From Streptomyces olivaceoviridis (GTDB lineage: Bacteria > Actinomycetota > Actinomycetes > Streptomycetales > Streptomycetaceae), in NCBI RefSeq assembly GCF_014650115.1, contig NZ_BMUI01000040.1, positions 1 through 57,396 on the forward strand: a stretch of DNA of 57,396 nucleotides, read 5' to 3'. Both the position numbers and the translations under genes were made by a program. The notes under the pieces were generated by a model. It had not been told where the DNA came from. It made no database searches and saw only the letters and a program-made list of their open reading frames with translations. This document shows, in pieces, positions 1 through 8,041 of the stretch; positions within the stretch are counted from its first letter, which is position 1, and each line of letters begins with the position of its first letter.

Positions 1-528
1 TCGGCGGCACCCCGCCGCTGCACCCGCGAGGGCCCACGCCGCTCCCCCGAGACGGCCCCGCCTGCCCCCCTGAGACCGGCCCTGCGGCCTCAAGCGACCT
101 CTGCCTGCGCTGCCCGTGCCACTCCGCGGAGTGAGGCGTGGACTCACCAGGGGGATGTCGGCCCCGAGGACGAGGCCGGCCGGAAGGCCGTAGCCCCTAC
201 CGGTGGCAAGGTCACGCGGCCGTGGTCCTGGTCCCGGTCGTGGTCGTCCTCGGCCTGCCGGTGACCGCGCTCGGCCTGATCGTCGGCCTCGGCCTGGACG
301 CCGCCTCGCACTACCCCGTCCGCTTTGCACCGCCATGTACACCGGAATGAGGCCGTCGAGCACCGCCATGGCACCAGCATCCGGCACGGGCCGTGGCGGT
401 GGGCATGTCGGTGCATACCAGGCACGGCCCGGCCGCGGTGAGGATCAGTCGAAACTTCATGCCCGGCCAACGCCCCGCGCCTGAGCGGGCGTCGGGATGG
501 GGCGGGAGATCCACCCGCGCGAGGCATG
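1..528. other. No intact gene; possible membrane-protein scrap
   Basis: No convincing complete gene is seen here. On the plus strand, about 203-330 reads as a hydrophobic run (VVVVLGLPVTALGLIVGLGL followed by DAASHY). It resembles the last membrane segment of small actinobacterial integral membrane proteins, but it has no plausible start and stops soon after. It is best regarded as a decayed scrap. Before the IS701 insertion at 615-2021 this DNA lay directly downstream of the CGNR gene. Confidence 0.35.
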
Positions 529-570
529 GCTGTGCCCCGGACCTCGGGGGGGATCGGTCCGGGGCACAGC
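529..570. terminator. Strong hairpin terminator
   Basis: A perfect 15-bp inverted repeat (GCTGTGCCCCGGACC at 529-543 and its reverse complement at 556-570) with a 12-nt loop. It lies where the minus-strand CGNR gene would have ended its transcript before the IS701 element was inserted. It is therefore likely the original terminator of that gene, now separated from it by 1.4 kb. Confidence 0.65.
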
Positions 571-614
571 GGCCCGTCTGCCCGCGACGGGGGAACGCGG
601 GCGACGGGGGCTAG

Positions 615-632
615 TAGGACTCCGTTAGGTCT
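615..632 (+). repeat. Left terminal inverted repeat of IS701 element
   Basis: Eighteen bases, perfectly complementary to 2004-2021. It begins immediately after the CTAG target duplication. Confidence 0.92.
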
Positions 633-685
633 GGTCCTGCGGGACAGGGGTTGGTGGCAGGTGGTGCAGATGCCGGTCCAGCAGT

Positions 686-1969
686 TCAGCAGGTCCTGGA
701 GGGCGTCGAGGATCTGGTAGAGGGTGAGTCCGTTGTATCGGCTTTTGGGGCCAGCCGCTGCTCGGTGAGGAAGGCATGGGCGGCGGTGACCAGGGTGACG
801 TGGTGGTGCCAGCCCGGCCAGGAGCGGCCTTCGAAGTTGTCCAGTCCCAGGCCGTGCTTGAGTTCCCGGTAGTCATGCTCGATGCGCCAGCGGATCTTCG
901 CCAGGCGGACCAGGTCGGCGACGGCGATCGGGCTGTCGTCGGGCTGGTCGGACAGCCAGAACCGGGTCGGTTCGTCCTCGCCGTCGGGCCACTCGGCCAG
1001 CAGCCGCACCTCGGGCAGCACGCCGTCCCACCGGCCCTGCCCAGCCACCGCGGCCGCCTGGGCCAGCCGACGCGGGCGGACCCCGGCCGGCCGGACCCAC
1101 ATCGCGAGGAAGCGGGAGGTCATCGGGCCGCGGGAGCCTTCCCGCCAGGTCACCTCCTGGAAGGCTTCCCATCCGGCGGCCGTGGCCAGTTCCGCCACCG
1201 TCATTGCCGGCTGCCGGTAGCGAGGAACCGGCCGGCGGCCGTTCCCGGACCAGACTGGGGCATCAGGGACTGCGTCATGCGGCTGGACGATCAGATCGCC
1301 GCGGATGCCGACCACGTACGCGTGTCCCCGTTCGGTCAGTGCGGCACGCAAGTCCGCGTTCTGGCCATAGCCCGCATCGGCCACCACCACCGGCGGCACC
1401 AGTCCCCATCCGGCCAGTTCGTCCAGGGCGTCCAGCGCCAGGCGCCACTTCTCCCGGTGTCCGACGTCTTCCGGCACGCCGGTCTGCCGGCGCCGGACGG
1501 TGTCCTCGGCCCATTCCCGCGGCAGGAACAGCCGCCAGTCCAGCGGGCACGACGCCGTGTCAGAGACCGCGTGGACACTGACCGCGACCTGGCAGTTGGC
1601 TTGCTTGCCCAGCGCACCGCAATACTGGTGGGCGACACCGACCGACATCCTGCCGTCCTTGGGGAACGACACGTCATCGACCGCCCACGCGTCCGGGCCG
1701 ACCTGCGGCACCATCCGCTCAGCGATCCGCCGACGCACCGGCACTGGATCCCACGTGGACTGGTTCACGAACTGCTGCAGGTTCTGCTCATTGCCGTCCG
1801 GCAGCCGCGAGGCCATGGCCTGAATGGACTTGCGGCGACCGTCCATCATCAGTCCCCGCAGATAGCAGTCGCCCTTGGCTCGCTGGTCCTTGCGCGGCAC
1901 CGAGGCGAACACGTCCGCCACGAATAACGCCAACGTCGCCCGAACACGGTTCACTTCATGTGCGTCCAC
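686..1969 (-). CDS. IS701-family transposase
   Basis: A 427-residue DDE transposase that would cut and join the IS ends at 615-632 and 2004-2021. The sequence shows the IS701 signatures: an N-terminal helix bundle, AWAVDDVSFPKDG near residue 95 with the first catalytic Asp, VVADAGYGQNADLR with the second, and WRIEHDYRELKHGLGLDNFEGR with the Glu near the C-terminus. The last residues read as low-quality Ser/Thr/Arg. One frame over, the same DNA gives LTLYQILDALQDLLNCWTG, which looks like the normal C-terminal tail of this family. A one-base shift near 745 (in a CCCCAAAAG run) is therefore likely. The core and all visible catalytic motifs lie upstream of the shift, so activity may survive. Confidence 0.9.
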   Translation of the reverse strand: MDAHEVNRVRATLALFVADVFASVPRKDQRAKGDCYLRGLMMDGRRKSIQAMASRLPDGNEQNLQQFVNQSTWDPVPVRRRIAERMVPQVGPDAWAVDDVSFPKDGRMSVGVAHQYCGALGKQANCQVAVSVHAVSDTASCPLDWRLFLPREWAEDTVRRRQTGVPEDVGHREKWRLALDALDELAGWGLVPPVVVADAGYGQNADLRAALTERGHAYVVGIRGDLIVQPHDAVPDAPVWSGNGRRPVPRYRQPAMTVAELATAAGWEAFQEVTWREGSRGPMTSRFLAMWVRPAGVRPRRLAQAAAVAGQGRWDGVLPEVRLLAEWPDGEDEPTRFWLSDQPDDSPIAVADLVRLAKIRWRIEHDYRELKHGLGLDNFEGRSWPGWHHHVTLVTAAHAFLTEQRLAPKADTTDSPSTRSSTPSRTC

Positions 1970-2003
1970 ACACTCACGGTGCCCCTGAACAAGGTCGACA
2001 CAC

Positions 2004-2021
2004 AGACCTAACGGAGTCCTA
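2004..2021 (-). repeat. Right terminal inverted repeat of IS701 element
   Basis: Perfect partner of 615-632. It is followed by the second CTAG (2022-2025), which also supplies the stop codon of the neighbouring CGNR gene. Confidence 0.92.
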
Positions 2022-2579
2022 CTAGGAGCTTTTTGCCGTCCGGGCTCGATAAGCCGCGACCGTCGTCCGGCTCGCGCACGCGTTAGAGCAGAACCGGCGC
2101 GTCCGGTTCCGTGACTGGTCCACGAAGTAGTTTCCGCACCCGGCCGCGGCGCACCGCCCCAGCGTCACCGCCGGATCCCCGGCCACGACCAGGGCGAGCT
2201 TGGCGGCGATCAGCTGGCCGACCCAGCGCTTGGCCGGGGTGCCGTTGCGGCTGAAGTGGATGTGCCAACCGCCGAGGCCGTCATGGTCGGACAGGTGCAT
2301 TTCCGGCGGGTAATCGCGCAGCAGGCGGTGCACGGCTTCGGGGGCGGCGCCGTCGACCGACTGCGCCAGGGCCGTGCGCACGATGTCCGGCAGCTCGCCG
2401 TAGTCACCGCCCGGCGGCGGAGTGACCTCGTGCTCTGCGAAGAACGCGGCGACCAGTTCGCCGTGCTGGTCGAGGGTCCCGGTATTGGCCAGCTCTACGG
2501 CCAACCGCGTCACGTTCCCAATGTAGTCACCGTACTGCACTTGACCACCTACATCGCCGCTGCCTACTGTAGGTGCCAT
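2022..2579 (-). CDS. CGNR zinc-finger (ABATE) domain protein
   Basis: Up to 185 residues. The family has an N-terminal ABATE (DUF1470) domain that ends in a CGNR zinc ribbon and is thought to act as a stress-responsive, nucleic-acid-binding regulator. Here the ribbon is complete: RCAAAGCGNYFVDQSRNRTRR followed by FCSNACASRTTVAAYRAR, with four Cys ligands. The stop TAG lies inside the CTAG duplicated by the IS701 insertion. Because the target duplication restores CTAG, the reading frame and C-terminus are unchanged. Two starts are possible: ATG at 2579, which overlaps the start of the divergent gene, or GTG at 2540, which leaves a 37-bp intergenic region and starts closer to the conserved VQYGDYIGNVTRLAVELANT. 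The second fits the promoter evidence better. Confidence 0.85.
   Translation of the reverse strand: MAPTVGSGDVGGQVQYGDYIGNVTRLAVELANTGTLDQHGELVAAFFAEHEVTPPPGGDYGELPDIVRTALAQSVDGAAPEAVHRLLRDYPPEMHLSDHDGLGGWHIHFSRNGTPAKRWVGQLIAAKLALVVAGDPAVTLGRCAAAGCGNYFVDQSRNRTRRFCSNACASRTTVAAYRARTAKSS
2541..2577 (+). promoter_or_regulatory. Leaderless promoter with 7-bp inverted repeat
   Basis: TTGACC (2541-2546), an 18-bp spacer, and TACTGT (2565-2570) form a good sigma70-type promoter. The A of the ATG at 2578 falls 8 nt after the -10 box, the spacing expected for a leaderless mRNA. The same stretch carries ACCTACA (2547-2553) and TGTAGGT (2568-2574), a perfect inverted repeat that overlaps the -10 element. 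It could be an operator, perhaps for the divergent CGNR protein. Confidence 0.6.
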
Positions 2580-3258
2580 GTTATCTGATGACGCCTACGT
2601 GGCCCGCCGTCTGCAGCTGCTCGGGGAGTGGGACGCCGCACTCGCCGCCTTGGGCCCGGACGCCGAGCCCGAGCTGCGCGCGGAGATCGCCGTCGACCGC
2701 TGGTTCTTCCAGATCGAGGGTCACGAGGAGGCCGAGAAGGCGGTCGCGGCGCTCGATCCCGCATCACCGACCGCGCACTTGCTCACGGCGCGACTGGCCT
2801 ACAGCCGCCTGCTGTTCCAGCGCGGCCCCCGCACCGACGACCGCGCCGTGGCCGAGGCGGGCTACCGCGCGGCAGTCGAGAGCGGCGACGAGAAGCAGCG
2901 CGCCTGGGCCGAGTACCACTGGGCCGTCCTGCTGGACAACATCGACGAGGACCCGACCGGCGCCCTCCCTCTCTACGAGACGGCTCTCGATGTCGCAACG
3001 AAGTACGGCGACGGCTATTTCGAGTCCTACATCATCCGGCACCTCGCACCGCACAAGGAGCCCGCCGAGCGGATGTCGATGCTGCGCCGCTCACTCCACC
3101 TGCGCGCCGCACTCGGCGCCCGGCCCCAGACAATCGCCGCGCAGGCCCTCCTCGCCGACAACCTCCCCGAAAACGACCCCGAGCGCGCCGAGCTCATGCG
3201 GACGTTCCGCCCGGGTGCGGAGGAACTGCACATCGGCTGGCTCCTGCACGAGGACTGA
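2578..3258 (+). CDS. TPR-like hypothetical protein, leaderless, TTA at codon 2
   Basis: 226 residues, unrecognised beyond its helical-repeat character. Pairs of helices (RRLQLLGEWDAALAALGP, TARLAYSRLLFQRGP, AWAEYHWAVLLDNIDEDPTG, LPLYETALDVATKYGDGYF) have the spacing and aromatic/Ala pattern of tetratricopeptide repeats, so it may be a protein-interaction scaffold. It has no signal peptide or membrane segment and is probably cytoplasmic. No Shine-Dalgarno precedes the ATG, in keeping with the leaderless promoter. The second codon is TTA. This rare leucine codon depends on the bldA tRNA in Streptomyces, so translation may be limited to late growth. It is divergent from the CGNR gene. Confidence 0.75.
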   Translation: MLSDDAYVARRLQLLGEWDAALAALGPDAEPELRAEIAVDRWFFQIEGHEEAEKAVAALDPASPTAHLLTARLAYSRLLFQRGPRTDDRAVAEAGYRAAVESGDEKQRAWAEYHWAVLLDNIDEDPTGALPLYETALDVATKYGDGYFESYIIRHLAPHKEPAERMSMLRRSLHLRAALGARPQTIAAQALLADNLPENDPERAELMRTFRPGAEELHIGWLLHED

Positions 3259-3519
3259 TCCGCCGAGCGACCCAGCGCTGAGCAAGGTACGGCAGGGCCG
3301 GCACCCCGAGACAGCGTGATGCGAGTGTCCCGGACACCTGCGGTCACCCTTGACCTGCGCGGCGGTGGGAGGCCGCGCCCCCACCGGCTTCCGGGCCGAA
3401 CATCTGAACAAGCTCGCAGCCCAAACAGCCCGTGCGCTCCGGCCCACCTGGCTGATCGAAACCCTATGAGAGAGCGCTTCGAACACTCGATGGCCGATGA
3501 CAGGGTTCAAGAGGTTTCA

Positions 3520-4314
3520 ATGCGGTTCACCGACGTGGAGCTGGGCCTTGGCGATCTGCGGCTTCGTACCTTGGTCACCACCGACGCCGCCTTGCTCGTC
3601 GAGGCCACGAGCGGGGAGCCGGGACGGTCCTTGTGGGGCGCTCATCCGGTCGGTCCGTACTCGCTGCGCGACGCACAAGTGGCGCTGGCCGCCTGGGACC
3701 CTGCCACGGCAGGTCAGTTCTGCCTGGGCATCCTGGAGGGCCGACGGCTTCTCGGCGCGGTCGGGCTGATGCCGGAGCGCCCGGGGAGCACCGAGCTGGC
3801 GTACTGGGTACGGCCGGAAGAGCGCGGCAGAGGAATCGCCTCCCGTGCTGTGATCGCCGCGACGCTGTGGAACCACAACGAACTCGCCGTTCCCCGGGTC
3901 TGGTTGGAGATCAAACCCAGCAACGAGCCCTCGCTACGGCTCGCCCAGCGCGTCGGCTACCGGTTCGAACAACGCATTCCACAGCACTGCCGCGAATGGA
4001 CACACCAGGACGCCGAACGCGATTCCTGGCACGACTGCCTCATCTGGGTCCACACCAGCGACGGGAATCACAACCCCTTGAGCAGCGCGCTCCACCAGGA
4101 TGTTGCGGCTGAGCGAAAAGTTGTGGGAGAGCGCTTTGGCGTGGGCGGCGGCGATGCTGCGCGGAGTCAGTTGCGGGTCGTGCAGGTGGCTCCGGACGAA
4201 GGCACGAATGCGAAGGACAAGCGTCCGACGGTGAGGTTCCGGCGTGAGCAGCTTCTCGGCTTCGAGGACGTGGGCCAATTTCCCGGACAGCAGATCGAGC
4301 ACGATGACCCCTGA
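3520..4314 (+). CDS. GNAT N-acetyltransferase (RimJ/RimL type) with read-through tail
   Basis: The family transfers acetyl from acetyl-CoA to an amine, often an N-terminal amino group or an antibiotic. Residues about 5-180 form the GNAT fold: LRLRTLVTTDAALLVEA at the start, LAYWVRPEERGRGIASRAV with the R/QxxGxG/A acetyl-CoA loop, and NEPSLRLAQRVGYRFEQRI at the C-terminal half. The ATG at 3520 is preceded by AGAGG at a proper distance; longer starts reach into non-coding-like sequence. The natural domain ends near DCLIWVHTSD (about 4065). The remaining roughly 75 residues are antisense to an AraC remnant and look random. The original stop was therefore probably lost at a rearrangement junction near 4085-4120. 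Substrate unknown. Confidence 0.75.
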   Translation: MRFTDVELGLGDLRLRTLVTTDAALLVEATSGEPGRSLWGAHPVGPYSLRDAQVALAAWDPATAGQFCLGILEGRRLLGAVGLMPERPGSTELAYWVRPEERGRGIASRAVIAATLWNHNELAVPRVWLEIKPSNEPSLRLAQRVGYRFEQRIPQHCREWTHQDAERDSWHDCLIWVHTSDGNHNPLSSALHQDVAAERKVVGERFGVGGGDAARSQLRVVQVAPDEGTNAKDKRPTVRFRREQLLGFEDVGQFPGQQIEHDDP

Positions 4315-4676
4315 CCGGGGGCCGTCGGAGGACGGGAAGAAGCCAGTGTCCGTCGTGATGCGGGTGAGGAACTGCGCCAGCAGGGCACCGAAGCCTTCCC
4401 GTCCTGATATCGGGTGTCCGATCAGCTTGTCGACCGCGTTCCCGGTCGAAGCCAGCATCTCCGTGGGGAGTGCGACCGCTACCGTTTCCACCGCTCGTCG
4501 GCCGCCGGCCGCGAGGCAGCCGAACGGCCGCGAGGAGCCGACCACGCACAGGTCACCAAGGTAGTACGTGGTCTCCTGTCCAGCGGGGCGAGCGTCTGGA
4601 TCATCAGTTCACGCCAGTAGTCGAACCGGTCCGCGGCAGGCACGTCCTCGCTTTGGAACACCGTCTCGCGCACCAT
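4085..4676 (-). pseudogene. AraC-family regulator remnant (internal deletion, truncated)
   Basis: The start reads MVRETVFQSEDVPAADRFDY then WRELMIQTLAPLD, typical of the N-terminus of AraC-type activators with an AraC_binding_2 domain. The frame then shifts near 4570 and continues as YYLGDLCVVGSSRPFG, SGVIVLDLLSGKLAHVL and LRIRAFVRSHLHDPQLTP, the entry to the helix-turn-helix region. About 80 residues of the sensor domain are missing at the shift. The second half of the DNA-binding domain is replaced by unrelated sequence after SIAAAHAKAL. It is not functional. Confidence 0.7.
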
Positions 4677-5375
4677 GGCCCCCCATGCCCTCGTTGAGTC
4701 CTTGCCCCCTCCCCTTCCCGGTTTCGAAGCGACACGACAGCTGCGATGCGCCAAGGGTGCGTGCCAGTTTCGCCAGCTGACTCCTGCCACGGATCCGCCA
4801 CCGTCCGGCCTGCACACCAGATCCTCAAGGAGCTCGGTACCGGCCCCGCTTCGCGGGCCGAGTAGCCCACCGCGACGCCCTCGGCCGACGCGGAGCGGGA
4901 ACCGGGGGCGTCGTCGGCCAAGCGGTGCCGGCGTTCGGGTGCGGGCCGGTCGTGGGCCGGGGCCTGGGCAGCCGGGCGGGCTACGCCTCGTCGGCGTGGT
5001 GCAGGACGACGGTGCAGCGTGCGCCGGACTCCGGCATGGCCTGCGCGCGATCGGCCGTTGATGTAGCCGGTACCGCGGGAGGGCTGGATCGCGTTCGCGA
5101 CGTTGAACGGGGTGGCCGGCGCCCCGGTCTCCCAAGCGGTGGCGCCGGCCGTAGTCGCGTGGGCGGTGGCGAACCCCGTTATGCCGTCGGGGTCCACGCC
5201 CTGCGTCCGGACCCGTCCGAGGGCCTCGATCGCCATCGCGTTGACCCGGTGCCGGTCACCGCCGTCGTACCAGCAACACGACCGGGCACCGCTGCGGCAC
5301 GGCAGCACCTGACGCAGGCGGCGCCACCACGGCACCCCGGCCGGCATGCACGCCGGCTCACGCAACGGGCGAGGC
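4677..5375. other. No recognisable gene
   Basis: Several overlapping frames are open because of the high G+C, but none has a coherent family signature or a good ribosome-binding site. A minus-strand stretch (about 5090-5280, MAIEALGRVRTQGVDPDGI and ATPFNVANAIQPS) looks protein-like and may be a scrap of an enzyme I cannot identify. Confidence 0.4.
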
Positions 5376-5738
5376 GGGCCACCGGTGAACCCGGCGAACA
5401 GCAGCTGGCGGTACGCGATGTGCTCGCCGTCCCGGATCAGAGCGTCGGTCGCGATGCTGGGGAAGCCCGTCGGGAGGACGAGCACGGTGTCATCGGCGTG
5501 GCCGGGACCGTCCGGGAAGTGGAGCACCTGGCCCGGCCGCACCCACAGCCAGTCGCCCGCGCCCATGCGCTACGTCGTGAAGTCGACCAAGCAGTCCACC
5601 TGCCCGCCGCGCACCGCGAGGACCAGGTGGAACGCCGGAAGTGAGGGGCGTCTCGCGCTCGACGGCGCGGGCCGCGAGCCCGGGCGGATCGAGCACCTCC
5701 AGGCCCGGTGGCCGGCCGGGCGTGGGCCGGTAGACCAC
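5376..5738 (-). pseudogene. Second AraC-type regulator remnant (N-terminal cupin part)
   Basis: The minus strand starts MVYRPTPGRPPGLEVLDPPG, shifts frame, and continues FHLVLAVRGGQVDCLVDFT, an in-frame TAG (5570-5572), then GDWLWVRPGQVLHFPDGPG and VLVLPTGFPSIATDALIRD. This is the cupin sensor half of an AraC regulator (the SWLWVRPGQV block is characteristic). The helix-turn-helix half is absent. One frameshift, one nonsense codon and 3' truncation make it dead. It differs from the 4085-4676 remnant in its sensor type. Confidence 0.65.
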
Positions 5739-5880
5739 CGTCGGAATGCCGCCCGCCCGACGGCCGGCCGTGATGTGTCCGTTTCACTTCGTCGCGTGCC
5801 CGAGTGTAGGCCGGACCGTAAGGGCGGGGGGATCCCCGCAACCACCTGGCATGTCCCGGCCTCGCTGCAGCCCGCTGCCG

Positions 5881-6297
5881 CTACGAGCGGCTCGCCCTCA
5901 TCGCGGTGACGAGGGTGGAGGAGATGTGGCTCAGAGCGGGGTCGGCGGCGATGAAGAACGTTTCGCCTTTGGCCAGTTCGTGGTTCATGCGGGCCATCGG
6001 CGTTTCGTAGTCCAGATCGCGAACGCCGCGGACTCAGCGGATGACCACGTCGATTCCGGCTCGGCGGCAGTAGTCGACCAGCGGGCCGCCGGTGTGGGAG
6101 TCGACCGTGACGTTGCTCAAGTCCGTTGCCGCCGTGCGGAGCCGGTCCAGCCGTTCCGCGATGGGGAAGCGGCCGGTCTTGTTCGAGTTGGACATCACGC
6201 ACACGACGACCTCGTCGAGCAGGAGGGCAGCGTGCCGGAGTACGTCCTCGTGCCCTTGAGTGACCGGGTCGAAGGATCCTGGAAAGAGGGCTCGCAT
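5881..6297 (-). pseudogene. coaD: Phosphopantetheine adenylyltransferase paralogue, in-frame TGA
   Basis: CoaD adenylates 4'-phosphopantetheine in coenzyme A synthesis. The reading frame from ATG 6297 shows MRALFPGSFDPVTQGHEDVL with the nucleotide-binding GSFDPxTxGH motif, NSNKTGRF, then GIDVVIR. A TGA at 6034-6036 follows where the family has Gly. After it the same frame resumes with VRGVRDLDYETPMARMNHEL, ETFFIAADPALSHISSTLVT and ends at TAG 5881. A single G-to-T change would explain the stop. The C-terminus is also about 25 residues shorter than a usual CoaD of about 160. The parent was probably a second, accessory CoaD close to the NRPS genes; read-through or selenocysteine cannot be excluded but is unlikely. 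Confidence 0.8.
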
Positions 6298-6478
6298 GAT
6301 CGGAGGGAGTAACAAGCGGCCGCCCCCGGTGGGGTCTGACGGGACGGGAGAACCGCTACGTCGGATTGACCTCGTGCTTGTTGCGCAGGGGTCACGGCGG
6401 ACTTCTTCTTGGCCGCCTTCACCCTGGTCAGGGTCAGCCTGCCACGTGGAGCGGACGGTCCGGGTTCGCGGGTCGCGG

Positions 6479-7107
6479 CATCAGGACGGTGGCTTCGAAG
6501 CGGACGGTGAGGTCGCCGAACCGGCGACCTCCCGGTCGTGCTTGAGCCGGCTGATCCCGCATGCGACCGCGTGCCGGACCTTGCGTTCTCAAGATCGAAT
6601 GCCGAAGGTCGCCCACCGGCTTACCCGCGCCGTTTGCGGCCGGCGGCCTGGTCGGCGGGCTCCGGGACTGTGCACCGGATCCCTCGCTTTCACAGGAGGC
6701 CCCGTCGGGGCGGGAGGGGTACGCATGACAGCCCTCAGTTCGCCGCCTTTCCTGATGATGCCGGGGAGGCTTCACCACCGAGATGCATCTGGCCTGCGGT
6801 CAGCGTGGCCGGGCAGGACCGTGGTCGTCGCAATCCGTGCGGGTTCCGCCCGGCGGTGCCTTCCCGGTTGCGCCGACGCGGCCGGCGCTGCGGCGCGCTG
6901 ATGGGCCCGGCAGATCATGGAGTCGACGTTGACCTCCCCCGTGATCAGCCCTGCCGCATCCGACCGAGCCTGCGGTCCGGTGAGCGGCACAGCCGGGTGC
7001 CGTCCGTTGCCGGCGACGGAAGGGTCCGTGGACCGTCTGCCCCGGCCCGTAACTCCGACGGCAGATCTCTTCACGCGGCACCAGGGGGTACCCACCACTG
7101 GATCCCG
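6479..7107 (-). pseudogene. IS5-family transposase remnant, multiple frameshifts
   Basis: The minus strand carries, in order but in different frames, GIQWWVPPG, YGPGQTVHGPFRR, GEVNVDSMICRAHQRAA (the first-Asp block of IS5 transposases), KVRHAVACGISRLKHDRE and LTVRFEATVLM (the C-terminal Glu region). At least three frameshifts and internal loss are needed to join them. No inverted repeats were found. It flanks the NRPS operon on the left. Confidence 0.65.
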
Positions 7108-8041
7108 TCCGTCAGCTTCCGTCGACCCGGGGTCGTCGGCCCAACACCGCGACCGGCAACAACGGCTCCCGCACCGCCCCCTGTTCGTCAGAGAGATCCC
7201 CTCACCCCCCGCAGCGAGATCATCACGGCGCCGCAGACACTGCCCTCCGGCGCCGTGAGCCGTAGCGCGCCTTGCCCACGAACCGCACCACAGATGTCAT
7301 ACCCGCAAACCTGCACCGCACTCCACCGATCCCTGCGCTCTGGGGGATGGGTGCCACAGAAACACACGTTTGTGTGCGGTGGTCACCGTGGAGGCTGCCC
7401 ACATGTTTCTCGTTCGACCCGGACCGGGGTGTCCTGGACTCGCGGTCCGGGATGACCGTCCCGATGTCGGTCGTGGTGTCGAGCCCAGGTAGCTGCCCGT
7501 GGGTCGCGAGCAACCGTCCCGGGACTGCGGAGTTCGTGCCCTGAGCTGGTAAAAGGCGTTGGCAGGGGGTGGGCCGCCGATCCGGGGACCGTGGTCGGCT
7601 GGTCCGTCCTGGCGGGCTGCCGTTCGCACACCGCCGCGAGCGGGAACCGCGAGGGCGATCGCCATCCGGCGTCTTGACATCCAGGAGATCAAGCACTGAA
7701 CTGGTGTCACCGGCGGGCGCCGTGCTCATATCTCAACCACTTCGCACAGCACGAACACCACAACGCGTGTGTCCTCTCGGCAGCGCATCCGGCCGTCGGT
7801 CCCAAGCGTCACGTGTCCGCGGTCCCGATCCGCACATAGAAGACGTGCCACTGATGGAAGACGCGCCACTGTTCGCAGCGTATGACGATCCGCCACATGC
7901 GGGTCGCGGCCTCATACCCGACCCAACGCCGTTTCCCCGTCACATAACAGGCCGCCAGGAGCCCTGAGTTCCAGCCTGCTCTCGCCTGGTCTGTCCGTTC
8001 TCCACCGGCTGTAGTTCCGTGTCGATGACCGAGGTACACGC
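7108..8041. other. Upstream region of the NRPS operon; possible promoter
   Basis: No supported gene lies in these 930 bp. The only promoter-like pair found is TTGACA (7674-7679), 17 bp, TGAACT (7697-7702) on the plus strand, about 340 bp before the adenylation gene. The -10 match is weak. The last 200 bp are less G+C-rich than the rest (for example ACATAACAGG near 7945), which fits a regulatory region. Confidence 0.35.

Larger units (their letters stand above)
611..2025 (-). mobile_element. IS701-family insertion sequence, complete ends
   Basis: A complete insertion sequence of about 1.4 kb. Its ends are a perfect 18-bp inverted repeat: TAGGACTCCGTTAGGTCT at 615-632 and its reverse complement at 2004-2021. 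The element is bracketed by a CTAG at 611-614 and another at 2022-2025. IS701 elements are known to duplicate a 4-bp YTAR target, so CTAG/CTAG is the expected target-site duplication and shows a simple, recent insertion. It carries a single transposase gene on the minus strand. Confidence 0.92.

Noticed and set aside
776..1927. Long plus-strand open frame across the IS701 element
   Set aside because: It is antisense to a clear transposase, Arg/Pro/His-rich, and has no family features; long shadow frames are expected at this G+C.
3316..3519. Upstream start for the GNAT gene
   Set aside because: The extra 68 residues are Arg/Pro-rich without homology character, and AGAGG before ATG 3520 marks a better start.
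6034..6036. TGA in coaD as a selenocysteine codon
   Set aside because: The family has Gly at this place, no Cys/Sec chemistry is known for CoaD, and the 3' end is also truncated; a nonsense mutation is simpler.
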